Below, piece after piece: positions 13,873 through 20,894 of a stretch of 21,213 bases of DNA. The stretch is from CAZRIZ01 sp964600285. GTDB taxonomy: Bacteria; Patescibacteriota; Saccharimonadia; Saccharimonadales; Saccharimonadaceae. The stretch is from assembly GCA_964600285.1 (NCBI GenBank), contig CAZRIZ010000017.1, positions 1-21,213 on the forward strand, in the 5' to 3' direction. A program made the translations under genes and the position numbers. The notes below the pieces were generated by a model. The model was not told where the DNA came from. It ran no database searches and saw nothing but the letters and a program-made list of their open reading frames with translations. Each line of letters opens with the position of its first letter. Position 1 is the first letter of the stretch.

Positions 13873-14763
13873 ATGGTAGCAAAAACAATAGCGCCGATTG
13901 TATTTCTAGGAACTGAAGATTTTAGTGCCGCAATTCTTAAAGCTTTAATAAACTCAGATTTCACAGTCGAAGCAGTTATAACTAAGCCCGATGCAAAAGT
14001 TGGTCGTGGTCGAAAATTATCACCAACCAAGGTCAAGAAACTAGCCTTAGAACACGAAATAACGATTTTTGAAGTAAAAAATAAGGACGATATACGGCAA
14101 GCAATCAGACAGACCAGTCAAAAGACTGGCGTGCTAGCTAGTTTCGGTAAAATTATCCCAGAAGATGTAATTACGGCTTTCAAAAATGGTATTATTAATG
14201 TTCACCCCTCACTGCTACCTCAATATCGAGGCCCCTCACCAATAGAGTCAGCTATCTTGAATGGCGACAGAACGACGGGCGTGAGTATCATGCTACTAGC
14301 AAATGAAGTGGACGCAGGAGACGTCTTCAGCCAAGAGGCTCTAGAATTAACTGGTAAAGAAACTGCTTCCGAACTGTACAACACCCTAGCCGACATTGGA
14401 AGCAAGTTATTGATAAATACTTTAGCTGAAGTAGAGAACGGCCTAACAGCTAAACCACAAAATCACAGCAGCGCTAGCTTTTGCCAGATGATAAAAAAAG
14501 ACGACGCAATACTGTTGCCAGAAGCTGAAAGTGCAGAGTTACTAGACAGAAAAATTCGAGCCTTCTATTCATGGCCCAAAGCTAAGATTAAACTAGGTGG
14601 TAGAGAGGTTATAGTTTTAGAAGCATCAGTGGGAAAAAGCCCGAACTCATTAATCAATTTTTTGTGCGCTGACGGTAAATACTTAAACATAGAGAGACTT
14701 ATGAGTCCGCATGGAAAATCTACCACCGCCAAACAATATTACAATAGCTTTTTAGCTAAGTAA
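13873..14763 (+). CDS. fmt: Methionyl-tRNA formyltransferase
   Basis: Transfers a formyl group from 10-formyl-tetrahydrofolate to initiator Met-tRNA. The 296-residue protein shows VFLGTEDFS (10-18), GRGRKLSPTKVK (44-55), ASFGKIIP (89-96), the catalytic NVHPSLLPQYRG (109-120, with Asn109 and His111) and EVDAGD (145-150, with catalytic Asp147). A shorter C-terminal tRNA-binding domain follows. There is no Shine-Dalgarno in the 12 nt after def, so coupling is likely. Its 3' end overlaps that of the opposing DUF5663-like gene by 12 nt. Confidence 0.96.
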   Translation: MVAKTIAPIVFLGTEDFSAAILKALINSDFTVEAVITKPDAKVGRGRKLSPTKVKKLALEHEITIFEVKNKDDIRQAIRQTSQKTGVLASFGKIIPEDVITAFKNGIINVHPSLLPQYRGPSPIESAILNGDRTTGVSIMLLANEVDAGDVFSQEALELTGKETASELYNTLADIGSKLLINTLAEVENGLTAKPQNHSSASFCQMIKKDDAILLPEAESAELLDRKIRAFYSWPKAKIKLGGREVIVLEASVGKSPNSLINFLCADGKYLNIERLMSPHGKSTTAKQYYNSFLAK

Positions 14764-15165
14764 CTGATCGCGATTAGCAACGATTTCCTGACGAATAGCT
14801 TGAATGTTATCAGCTACCACCTGGGCATAGTCTGGACGATTTAGCATCAACCACTTAGCTGATGCATACTGCAAAAGCAAACTTGGATCAGACCTATCTA
14901 AGCCTGTAGACTCTTGCATATTTACGAACATATCACTTGAGCTATAAGTTGGGTCATATTCAGTCAACCAACGAGCCACAAAGGCCCCGTTGCCACCATT
15001 TAGAGACTTAAATTCGTCTAATTGCTGTCTAGTCATACCACGTGATAGCTCTTGACCAACACGGTCCTCTAAAGAACTTAGAATGTATTTCAAAAATTCA
15101 CTTTTTTGGTCCTCTGGCATGCCGCCAAGACCAAGCTCTGCTAAAAAATCATTGTCTAAATTCAT
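14752..15165 (-). CDS. DUF5663-like hypothetical protein
   Basis: A 137-residue soluble, mainly helical protein. Its first half (FLAELGLGGMPEDQKSEF, then LEDRVGQELSRGMTRQQLDEF) resembles the DUF5663 helical domain found in many Patescibacteria proteins; the assignment is from memory. The second half (about 60-137) contains aromatic-rich ARWLTEYDPTY and AKWLMLNRPDYAQVV and is unassigned. It lies 25 nt after infB and ends inside the 3' end of fmt. A possible internal extended -10 (TGG-TAAAAT, 15178-15186) lies 12 nt before the start, so it may also be transcribed separately. Function unknown. Confidence 0.75.
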   Translation of the reverse strand: MNLDNDFLAELGLGGMPEDQKSEFLKYILSSLEDRVGQELSRGMTRQQLDEFKSLNGGNGAFVARWLTEYDPTYSSSDMFVNMQESTGLDRSDPSLLLQYASAKWLMLNRPDYAQVVADNIQAIRQEIVANRDQLLS

Positions 15166-15190
15166 ATTTCTAACTTTATTTTACCATAAG

Positions 15191-16963
15191 CTAATCAATT
15201 TTTCGCGCCAAAACTTCGCGTTTGAAAAATATAATTTGATCATCAATTTCAGCCTGAACTTTTTGATTAGTTTTAAGGAGCATCCCACACATTTCACCCT
15301 CAACAACATCTTTAGCGTCCTGTTGGTTCTTTTGCACGTTGACAACTTCAGCCTCTGCCAAAATATCTTTTTTGCGCATAATCTTCGCTACTAAGTTATT
15401 ATAAATTCGACCACTTGTTACAAGGCCACCTAGAACTAACTCATCGCGCATAATTTTAAATATGCCCTTAATCTTGAGACGACCAATTTCTGTTTCACGA
15501 ACTTCTGGGGCAAGAAGCTTTTCCATTTCACGCTTAACGTCATCTAGAAGCTCATAGATTATCTTGTAAACCCTAATTTCAACGCCAGACCGAGCGGCTA
15601 GCTGTTTTATAGCAGAGGAAACATCAACGTTAAATCCGTAAATAATAGTGCTACCACCGACTGCGCTACGAACATCGTTTTCAGAGATATTCCCCACACG
15701 CCCCTCAACAATATTTAATTTAACCTCGCCATGAGTGTCGATCAACTTTAGACTGTCCAGGACAGAAGCCAAACTTCCTTCAACATCAGTTTTGACAACA
15801 ACGTTGAAATCTTTAGATTCATCAAATTGCTTCATTAACTTAAGCAAGTCACCACCAGTCATGTTACTTGTGGCGGCACTCTGTTGTTTTCTGATTCTAG
15901 CATTGTCGGCCAATTGCTTGGCTTGCCTTTCAGTGCTGGTTTCAGTAAATACTTGGCCAAACTGTGGCAAGGTCTTGAACCCAGTAACCGTTACTGGAGT
16001 TGATGGCCTGGCAGTTCGAATTGTTTTACCAAGATAATCTGTCATAGTGCGAACCTTCCCAAAACTTTCTCCCGCAACAATAAAATCACCGACCTTTAAA
16101 CCGCCCTGCTGAACCAATAGCTTTACAACCGCACCACGCCCATGCTCAATTCTGGCTTCAATCACCAAGCCCTCAGCATCAACATCGTAATCGGCTTTTA
16201 ATTCTTCCATTTCGGCTATTAAAAAGACCGCCTCCATCAACGTATCAATGTTCTGCCCAGTCTTAGCGCTAACTGGGATCATAATAGTGTCACCACCCCA
16301 TTCTTCTGGGTTTAGATGATAGTCAGTGGCTAATTGACTCATCACACGATTGACGTCAGCCGTTGGCTTATCCACTTTATTAATTGCTACTACGATTTTT
16401 GCGTTAGCGCTCTGCGCAAATTTAATCGCCTCGACCGTTTGTGGTTTAACACCATCATCAGCCGCAACCACGATAATAACTATATCCGTTAGTAGTGCGC
16501 CGTGCTGACGAATCGCAGCAAAAGCTTCATGGCCCGGCGTGTCAAGAAAAGTAACCGGCTTGCCGTTCCATTTAGTTTGATAGGCCGATATATACTGAGT
16601 AATTCCGCCGGCCTCCTTCTCGGCCACCTTCGTTTTTAGCAAAGAATCAAGAAGCGTAGTTTTGCCGTGATCAACATGCCCCATAACGGCCACAATCGGT
16701 GGTCGTTCTTCGGCGTTAGCAGAAAGTTTGTGACGCTGGACCACGTCGTCGCCCAATGAGATTCTTTCGAGCTTAACATCACTCAGGCCAAGTTCTGAAA
16801 GAATAATTTCCACCGTCTCAAAATCAATTTTTTGATTGATTGTTGCAACGATACCATTCTTGAAAAGTTCGCCAATTAAACTACCTACTGGAATATTGAG
16901 ATTGTTGGCAAGTTCATTTACGGTAATCGCTTCCGCCATTTTGATGATTTTCTCCTGCGCCAT
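15191..16963 (-). CDS. infB: Translation initiation factor IF-2
   Basis: GTPase that places formyl-Met-tRNA in the ribosomal P site. The 590-residue protein is a short form: a small N-terminal IF2_N helical domain (about 10-65) leads directly to the G domain, without the long linker of E. coli IF2. G motifs are GHVDHGKT (95-102), switch I GGITQ (119-123), DTPGHEAF (141-148) and NKVD (195-198). Domains II, III and C2 follow. The ATG is preceded by AAAGGAG (16968-16974). Just upstream, 16976-16993 forms a 6-bp hairpin (CAGTAG/CTACTG) that may limit readthrough or affect initiation. Probably co-transcribed with rpsA. Confidence 0.97.
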   Translation of the reverse strand: MAQEKIIKMAEAITVNELANNLNIPVGSLIGELFKNGIVATINQKIDFETVEIILSELGLSDVKLERISLGDDVVQRHKLSANAEERPPIVAVMGHVDHGKTTLLDSLLKTKVAEKEAGGITQYISAYQTKWNGKPVTFLDTPGHEAFAAIRQHGALLTDIVIIVVAADDGVKPQTVEAIKFAQSANAKIVVAINKVDKPTADVNRVMSQLATDYHLNPEEWGGDTIMIPVSAKTGQNIDTLMEAVFLIAEMEELKADYDVDAEGLVIEARIEHGRGAVVKLLVQQGGLKVGDFIVAGESFGKVRTMTDYLGKTIRTARPSTPVTVTGFKTLPQFGQVFTETSTERQAKQLADNARIRKQQSAATSNMTGGDLLKLMKQFDESKDFNVVVKTDVEGSLASVLDSLKLIDTHGEVKLNIVEGRVGNISENDVRSAVGGSTIIYGFNVDVSSAIKQLAARSGVEIRVYKIIYELLDDVKREMEKLLAPEVRETEIGRLKIKGIFKIMRDELVLGGLVTSGRIYNNLVAKIMRKKDILAEAEVVNVQKNQQDAKDVVEGEMCGMLLKTNQKVQAEIDDQIIFFKREVLARKID

Positions 16964-17004
16964 TACTCTCCTTTCCAGTAGGCAAAACTACTGCTAATTA
17001 CTAC

Positions 17005-18069
17005 TTACTCAGCTAGACATAACGAAATCTTACGATTCGGTTTGTCAATTTCTAATACACGAAACTTCTTCTTTTCGTTTAGAGTGAAGATACTCTCTGG
17101 GTCAACATCATTACCCTTGCCGAGCTCAGAAACATGAACCAAAGCTTCGACAGCGGGGCTTAGTTGCACAAAAGCACCAAAAGGTGTGATACGAGTTACC
17201 GTGCCCTCAACTTCAGATCCTTTAGCAAACTTGTCTACTTCACCCAACCATGGGTCTTCAGTAAGTTGTTTCATGCTTAGGCTCAAACGATCTTTGTCAA
17301 TATCGATAATCTTTGCGCCAATAGTGTCACTGACCTTTACATAATCAGACGGATTCAGGACTCGCTCCCAGCTAATCTCTGAGATATGAACCAATCCTTC
17401 AATTCCCTCAACGTTTACGAAAACACCAAAGTCGACTACTCCAGTTACAACACCAGTGACAGTATCACCAACCGCCATCTTGCTAAAAGCTTCGGCCAAG
17501 TTGTCCTTGACGGCAGCCTTTTCACTGAATATCAGCTTATTAGCTTTGCGATCAGCATCGATTACACGAACCTTCATTGTTTTGTTAAGTAGTGAATTTA
17601 AACGATGCAAAATCTCGTCTTTATCATTTGAAGACAAACGTGGATAATGTTCCGCTGATAGCTGAGACACTGGCAGAAATCCCCGAACACCTTCGTACTC
17701 AATAAGCAATCCACCTCTGTTGGCATCAAATGGAGTCACTTCAACTATAGTCTCGTCTTCCATGGCCTTTGAGGCCTCTTCCCAGCCCTTGTCTTTCACT
17801 GCCTTGCGTAGAGACAAGAGAACACTACCGTCCTCCATCTCTGCATCAATCACGCTAGCGGTAACTTCGTCACCGATCTGTAGCGTCTTAGAGAACTCCA
17901 CCTCCCGTCGTGGAATCATACCAATTCCGCGCGCTCCTAAATCAATTAGAATCTCGTGTTTTTTGACAGACAAAACTTTGCCGTCAACCGATTCTCCAGT
18001 TATTAGAGGCTTTATGTCCTCATTTTGAGCCAAAAGCTCATCCATTGTAATATTATTGGCTTGTGCCAT
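17005..18069 (-). CDS. rpsA: 30S ribosomal protein S1
   Basis: mRNA-binding small-subunit protein. The 354-residue product contains four S1 OB-fold domains at roughly 20-85, 100-175, 190-262 and 278-350. The third (GDTVTGVVTGVVDFGVFVNV, then EGLVHISEISW) and fourth (GTVTRITPFGAFVQL, then EALVHVSELG) are the most canonical. The first two are more divergent, as in other short S1 proteins, compared with six domains in E. coli. The ribosome binding site AAGGAAGGAG is strong but sits 13 nt before the ATG, with a small hairpin (18071-18084) in between. It heads the rpsA-infB unit behind a leader of about 78 nt. Confidence 0.96.
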   Translation of the reverse strand: MAQANNITMDELLAQNEDIKPLITGESVDGKVLSVKKHEILIDLGARGIGMIPRREVEFSKTLQIGDEVTASVIDAEMEDGSVLLSLRKAVKDKGWEEASKAMEDETIVEVTPFDANRGGLLIEYEGVRGFLPVSQLSAEHYPRLSSNDKDEILHRLNSLLNKTMKVRVIDADRKANKLIFSEKAAVKDNLAEAFSKMAVGDTVTGVVTGVVDFGVFVNVEGIEGLVHISEISWERVLNPSDYVKVSDTIGAKIIDIDKDRLSLSMKQLTEDPWLGEVDKFAKGSEVEGTVTRITPFGAFVQLSPAVEALVHVSELGKGNDVDPESIFTLNEKKKFRVLEIDKPNRKISLCLAE

Positions 18070-18070
18070 A

Positions 18071-18149
18071 AGTCTAAATAGACTCCTTCCTTAATTGTAT
18101 TTCCTCAGGCGTCCTCAAAGAGTCTAACTCAAAACACCTAATGATTAGG
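18071..18149 (-). promoter_or_regulatory. Structured 5' leader of rpsA with palindromes
   Basis: Between the expected transcription start (near 18147) and the rpsA ATG are a 13-bp palindrome at the start site (CCTAAT-C-ATTAGG, 18137-18149), a small GAGT/ACTC hairpin, and a second hairpin (AGTCT-ATTT-AGACT, 18071-18084) lying between the Shine-Dalgarno and the ATG. It is several times longer than other leaders in this window. A regulator site or S1 autoregulation is possible but not shown. Confidence 0.5.
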
Positions 18150-18153
18150 ATTC

Positions 18154-18182
18154 ATTTTAACTGATTAAATGATTTTTTTCAA
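18154..18182 (-). promoter_or_regulatory. Promoter of rpsA-infB
   Basis: On the minus strand TTGAAA (18177-18182) and TAAAAT (18154-18159), each 5 of 6 to consensus, are spaced by 17 bp. The -35 overlaps the stop codon of the LPRTG gene. Confidence 0.65.
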
Positions 18183-18583
18183 GAGTTGAGGAGCTTGTTG
18201 CGTAACAAATACGCCAAGCCGTAGGTCAACGCACCAGTAATCATGGCGTAGATGACCGTGCTTGCCGGCCCAGTTCTTGGTAAAAGATCGCTTTGCGCTA
18301 GCTGTTGACTAGAAGATTCACCACTCTCTGTCTCAATAGGCTGTGGTTGAGCTTCTGTATAACCTAGCTGATCAGAACTGTCTTCAGATGTAACTAAAGG
18401 ACCCTCACCCTCTGCCCCCCCGGTTTCTGTTTGCACAACTTGCGTCTCATCAACATTATCGGTACTTAAACTTGTATTTTTCTTTGCAAAATAAATTCCA
18501 GTACCCGTTAGGGTAAGTAGAATTACACCACCCACCAAAAATTTTACAAAAGAACTGTCTCTTAATGTATTTCTGATGTCCAT
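18179..18583 (-). CDS. Small LPRTG surface protein
   Basis: A 134-residue membrane or wall protein. Residues 13-33 form a hydrophobic segment after a short basic start and act as a signal peptide or anchor. Residues 36-99 are an acidic, Gln/Ser/Glu-rich, low-complexity stretch without cysteines. The C-terminus is a complete sorting signal: LPRTG (101-105), a hydrophobic helix (about 107-126) and a charged tail (RNK). The large adhesin at 1421-3550 ends in the same LPxTGP style, so the same sortase may process both. With no folded domain visible, it may be a spacer, a minor surface component or a decoy sortase substrate. Start: ATG after AGGGAG. Function unknown. Confidence 0.8.
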   Translation of the reverse strand: MDIRNTLRDSSFVKFLVGGVILLTLTGTGIYFAKKNTSLSTDNVDETQVVQTETGGAEGEGPLVTSEDSSDQLGYTEAQPQPIETESGESSSQQLAQSDLLPRTGPASTVIYAMITGALTYGLAYLLRNKLLNS

Positions 18584-18606
18584 AAAAACTCCCTGTGTTT
18601 TATGTA

Positions 18607-18634
18607 ATTATACCTCAAACTATTATATAATCAA
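18607..18634 (-). promoter_or_regulatory. Promoter of the LPRTG gene; overlaps a rightward -10
   Basis: On the minus strand TTGATT (18629-18634) and TATAAT (18607-18612) are spaced by 16 bp. On the plus strand another TATAAT (18626-18631) points towards the ROK gene and overlaps the leftward -35, so the two divergent promoters probably compete. Confidence 0.55.
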
Positions 18635-18696
18635 AGAGTTAAGAGGTGGAGACGCAAAGAGCGGCTCTACTGTTCACAGAAAGGGTTGGAAAACTT

Positions 18697-19509
18697 ATGA
18701 TAGTAGCAGTTGATGTAGGAAGTATTAATCTGATTGTAGCCGGACTAAATGAGTCGGGCAAAATAGTTAGCAAAGTCAAAATGGCCACCCCCGAGACCGC
18801 CAATGACACCGCCGATGTTATCATAGCCGCCATTATTAGCCAGTTTACTAACAAATCATTCTCCGCTATTTTTATAGGCATACCTGGTCCAATCAAGAAT
18901 AATCGAGTTGCTTGGTGCAGTAATATGGGCGAAGATTGGACAGATTACGACCTAATTACTAAGCTCAAAGAAGTATTTAATGTGCCAATTTATCTTGAAA
19001 ACGATGCCAACCTAGCTGGTCTTGGCGAAGTTAATGCGTTGGCGCAAACACCAAAGTCAGCCATATATTTATCAATCGGAGCCGGTATTGGCTCAGGTTT
19101 TATCGGCGATGGAAAATTAGTTAAAGGCTTGTTGCACTCCGAGGCCGGCATGACTAGCTTAGAGTACGACGGCGTTGTTAGAGAATGGGAAAGATTTGCT
19201 TCTGGAAAAGCTATAGTGCAAGATTACGGCCAGCTAGTCGAAAACATAACAAACAAATCAATCCTGCAGGCTGTTGCCGATCGAATTTCTCGCGGAATCT
19301 TGGTATTAATCCCGATAATACAGCCAGAACTTATTATTATCGGTGGTAGCGTGGGAAAAAATTTTCATAAATATGGCAAGATGCTTAATGATTTTATTGA
19401 CGAAGGGCTTTCGCCTAAACTAAACCGACCGAAAATTATCGCCGCTAACGAGCCCGAGATGGCTGTTATTTATGGCATAGGAGTTTATGCCAAAACCATC
19501 AAAAGATAA
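18697..19509 (+). CDS. ROK-fold (glucokinase-like) protein with altered motifs
   Basis: A 270-residue actin/hexokinase-fold protein of the ROK type. It shows a phosphate-1 strand MIVAVDVGS, GIPGPIKNN, the catalytic-Asp motif LENDANLAGLGE, the phosphate-2 loop SIGAGIGSGFIGDGKLVKG, an EAGM motif, and IIIGGSVGKNF. The ROK zinc signature (the H of ExGH and the CxCGxxGCxE cysteines) is missing; the region reads EAGMTSLEYDG, then REWERFASGKA. The first loop has VGSIN instead of GGT. It may be a sugar kinase with changed specificity or a non-catalytic relative. The start is set at the ATG at 18697 because the family begins at this strand; an upstream in-frame GTG (18646) would add 17 atypical residues. 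A TATAAT lies at 18626-18631. Confidence 0.82.
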   Translation: MIVAVDVGSINLIVAGLNESGKIVSKVKMATPETANDTADVIIAAIISQFTNKSFSAIFIGIPGPIKNNRVAWCSNMGEDWTDYDLITKLKEVFNVPIYLENDANLAGLGEVNALAQTPKSAIYLSIGAGIGSGFIGDGKLVKGLLHSEAGMTSLEYDGVVREWERFASGKAIVQDYGQLVENITNKSILQAVADRISRGILVLIPIIQPELIIIGGSVGKNFHKYGKMLNDFIDEGLSPKLNRPKIIAANEPEMAVIYGIGVYAKTIKR

Positions 19510-19984
19510 GCCAGCTTTTGACGAGCTTTTAAGTCGCATCAAACATGATTATCCTCGAATAAAGTTCTGTTCAGGAAGGCAATTTTACTGGTCACCAAAC
19601 GAAAAGACAATCTACTTCTCTACCGAAATAAGACCTAACGAAGCTGGGCACTTAATCCTACACGAATTAGCCCACATGGAGCTAAAGCATACAAACTATG
19701 ATTATGATGTCGAGCTTATACAGATGGAGTTGGCGGCCTGGGAATATAGTAAAGCAAACTTTTATCCGCAATACTTGCCGGAATTTAACCAAACTCTTCA
19801 GGACGGCTATCTTGAGTCCTACAGAGACTGGCTTTACAGACGAAGCCTATGCCCTAAATGCAACTTAACTGGGCAACAGTTGGCAAACCATTCATATAGT
19901 TGCCCAACATGTCATCAGAAGTGGCAACCAAATATAGCCAAACAGAATAGACTGCAACGACGACAAATAAAAAATAGGCCTTGA
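19487..19984 (+). CDS. HExxH metallopeptidase-like protein with C-terminal zinc ribbon
   Basis: A 165-residue cytoplasmic protein. The zincin motif HELAH is at 59-63, followed by a Glu-rich helix (DVELIQMELAAWEYSK, 74-89) that could give the third ligand. This layout recalls ImmA/IrrE-type and SprT-like small peptidases. Residues 122-142 form a zinc ribbon (CPKC...CPTC; Cys122, 125, 139, 142), and the C-terminus is basic, which suggests nucleic-acid or protein-complex binding. The start overlaps the ROK gene by 23 nt and is preceded by AGGAG only 3 nt before the ATG, so translation is coupled. Its TGA stop lies inside the terminator stem. Substrate unknown. Confidence 0.8.
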   Translation: MPKPSKDKPAFDELLSRIKHDYPRIKFCSGRQFYWSPNEKTIYFSTEIRPNEAGHLILHELAHMELKHTNYDYDVELIQMELAAWEYSKANFYPQYLPEFNQTLQDGYLESYRDWLYRRSLCPKCNLTGQQLANHSYSCPTCHQKWQPNIAKQNRLQRRQIKNRP

Positions 19985-20004
19985 AGTTATTCAAGCCCTA
20001 TTTT
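19971..20004. terminator. Bidirectional intrinsic terminator
   Basis: A 15-nt stem with one mismatch (AAAATAGG-CTTGAA type arms at 19971-19985 and 19990-20004) and a GTTA loop has T-runs on both strands. It can end both the rightward ROK/HExxH transcript and the leftward KGG transcript. The HExxH stop codon lies in the stem. Confidence 0.85.
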
Positions 20005-20014
20005 CTCTTGTTAC

Positions 20015-20224
20015 TTAAGCGATTTTTGCGTTTTTTGCTTTACCACGTCGTGATATGCGACCACCCTTAGCGCCAGCAATCTTTGCTAGCTCTGGGTTGG
20101 CAGCAAAACCGCCAGTATGACCATTACGACCGCCTTTTGCGCCAATTCTAGCATAAAAGTCTGAGCCGTATTTCTTTTTGTTGGTCTGTGAAGCCTTAGC
20201 TCCACCTACTTTTGTTCCAGCCAT
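20015..20224 (-). CDS. KGG-repeat stress-type protein
   Basis: A 69-residue, strongly basic, Gly/Ala/Lys-rich protein. It has two KGG-type units, GAKGGRNGHTGGF (28-40) and GAKGGRISRRG (51-61), as in the stress-induced KGG-repeat family (E. coli YciG, B. subtilis GsiB). Those proteins are general-stress or hydrophilin-like; the molecular role is uncertain, and the charge would allow nucleic-acid binding. The ATG follows AAGGAGATAAG, a strong ribosome binding site, and a near-consensus promoter lies upstream, so high expression is likely. It is a single-gene unit bounded by terminators. Confidence 0.88.
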   Translation of the reverse strand: MAGTKVGGAKASQTNKKKYGSDFYARIGAKGGRNGHTGGFAANPELAKIAGAKGGRISRRGKAKNAKIA

Positions 20225-20268
20225 CTTATCTCCTTACTTACCTCACATTTGATATAATGACGCTTATT

Positions 20269-20297
20269 ATAATAGCATAACCAAATCAAAATGTCAA
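20269..20297 (-). promoter_or_regulatory. Strong promoter of the KGG gene
   Basis: On the minus strand a perfect TTGACA (20292-20297) and TATTAT (20269-20274) are spaced by 17 bp. The leader of about 38 nt carries AAGGAGATAAG. It is the closest match to a consensus sigma-70 promoter in the window. Confidence 0.75.
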
Positions 20298-20320
20298 TGG
20301 TTATTATAAAATGTAGTTTA

Positions 20321-20346
20321 GAAATAAACAAGCCATAAAAGGCTTG
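20321..20346 (-). terminator. Second terminator downstream of 5S rRNA
   Basis: On the minus strand CAAGCC and GGCTTG form a 6-bp stem around a TTTTAT loop, followed by TTTATTTC. It would stop leftward readthrough from the rRNA region before the KGG promoter. The same DNA holds the -35 box of a candidate rightward promoter. Confidence 0.55.
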
Positions 20347-20372
20347 AAATTATGCAAAATGTGCGATATCAT
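20344..20372 (+). promoter_or_regulatory. Candidate promoter of a small RNA
   Basis: TTGAAA (20344-20349) and TATCAT (20367-20372), each 5 of 6 to consensus, are spaced by exactly 17 bp. Transcription would start near 20379, pointing into a stretch with two hairpins and no credible gene. Confidence 0.5.
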
Positions 20373-20378
20373 AGAGTT

Positions 20379-20452
20379 ACCCTGTTTTTAGTTAAACAGA
20401 CTTACACACACTTTCCAAAAACGGCCCATTTGCGAGTAGGGCTGTTTTTGGT
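20379..20452 (+). ncRNA. Candidate free-standing small RNA
   Basis: Between a promoter-like element and a terminator-like hairpin lies a stretch of about 74 nt. The first hairpin is CTGTTT/AAACAG with a 6-nt loop (20382-20399). A pyrimidine/A-rich single-stranded part follows. The second hairpin (20415-20427 with 20439-20451) has 13 pairs including one G-U and ends in GTTTTTGG, like an intrinsic terminator. In the plus-strand sense all 13 pairs hold; in the minus sense one becomes A-C, which favours rightward transcription. A 43-codon reading frame crosses it (20352-20483) but has no ribosome binding site or recognisable product. It matches no RNA family I know. Confidence 0.4.
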
Positions 20453-20556
20453 TGTCACGACTTTAATTAATCTCTTTTCATAAATGATGCCGAACTTAAC
20501 TCGCTACAATCGCAGCATGTGTCTAAGCTAAAAACAGCCTAAAAGATTAAACCAAA
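20453..20556. other. Intergenic stretch without recognised features
   Basis: AT-rich DNA between the candidate small RNA and the rRNA terminator. Only very short reading frames occur (at most about 15 codons). AAAAACAGCC near 20530 is the reverse complement of GGCTGTTTTT in the small-RNA terminator arm, so an alternative long-range pairing is possible. Nothing else is supported. Confidence 0.5.
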
Positions 20557-20580
20557 TGAAAAACCTCCCGTTAAGGAGGT
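20557..20580 (-). terminator. Terminator of the rRNA operon
   Basis: On the minus strand ACCTCC and GGAGGT form a 6-bp GC-rich stem with a TTAACG loop, followed by TTTTT. It lies about 12 nt after the 5S rRNA 3' end. Confidence 0.8.
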
Positions 20581-20591
20581 CTCCCATATAA

Positions 20592-20700
20592 TTCGGCACC
20601 GTGCTACTTTTCCACTTTTGGCAGTATAATCGCCGCTGTCAGGCTTAACTTCTGTGTTCGGAATGAGAACAGGTGTTTCCCTGACGCCATGGGCACCGAA
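20592..20700 (-). rRNA. rrf: 5S ribosomal RNA
   Basis: On the minus strand the ends TTCGGTGCC and GGTGCCGAA pair as helix I with two G-U pairs. The interior carries the conserved loop-B/C region around CATTCCGAACACAGAAGTTAAG and a GCGGCGATTATACTGC-type helix. The length of about 109 nt is slightly short for 5S. The exact ends could extend by one to three bases. It follows 23S rRNA after a spacer of about 195 nt. Confidence 0.93.
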
Positions 20701-20894
20701 GTAAGGTTTCGATCACGCGATACTTCCTCTAAGGCAAGTGCGGTGAAACCTCGCTCCGGAGTCCAGAGTCTGGCGCGTAAGTAAATTATTAATTGACGAG
20801 CAGTGCTTCATAAGCACCAATCACTAGTTAAAGTCTAGTCCATTTTGCAATGGATTTCAAGATGGCGTCAAAAAAATGAAGTCATCCTGAAACA
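20701..20894 (-). other. 23S-5S spacer with several hairpins, no tRNA
   Basis: Reading leftwards after 23S, the spacer has a TCCATT/AATGGA hairpin with a GCAA tetraloop, a GTGCTT/AAGCAC hairpin, a CCAGA/TCTGG element next to CTCCGGAG, and an outer GGTTTC/GAAACC pair enclosing about 35 nt just before 5S. No tRNA or coding sequence was found. The hairpins are likely processing structures for separating 23S and 5S. Confidence 0.7.

Noticed and set aside
18646..18696. GTG-started N-terminal extension of the ROK protein
   Set aside because: The 17 extra residues do not fit the family, whose first strand begins at the ATG at 18697; the GTG has no properly spaced ribosome binding site.
20352..20483. 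43-codon reading frame on the plus strand near the rRNA operon
   Set aside because: No ribosome binding site, start lies inside the candidate promoter spacer, it crosses a terminator hairpin, and the product resembles nothing I know.
20701..20894. tRNA in the 23S-5S spacer
   Set aside because: No cloverleaf, T-loop or acceptor stem could be built.
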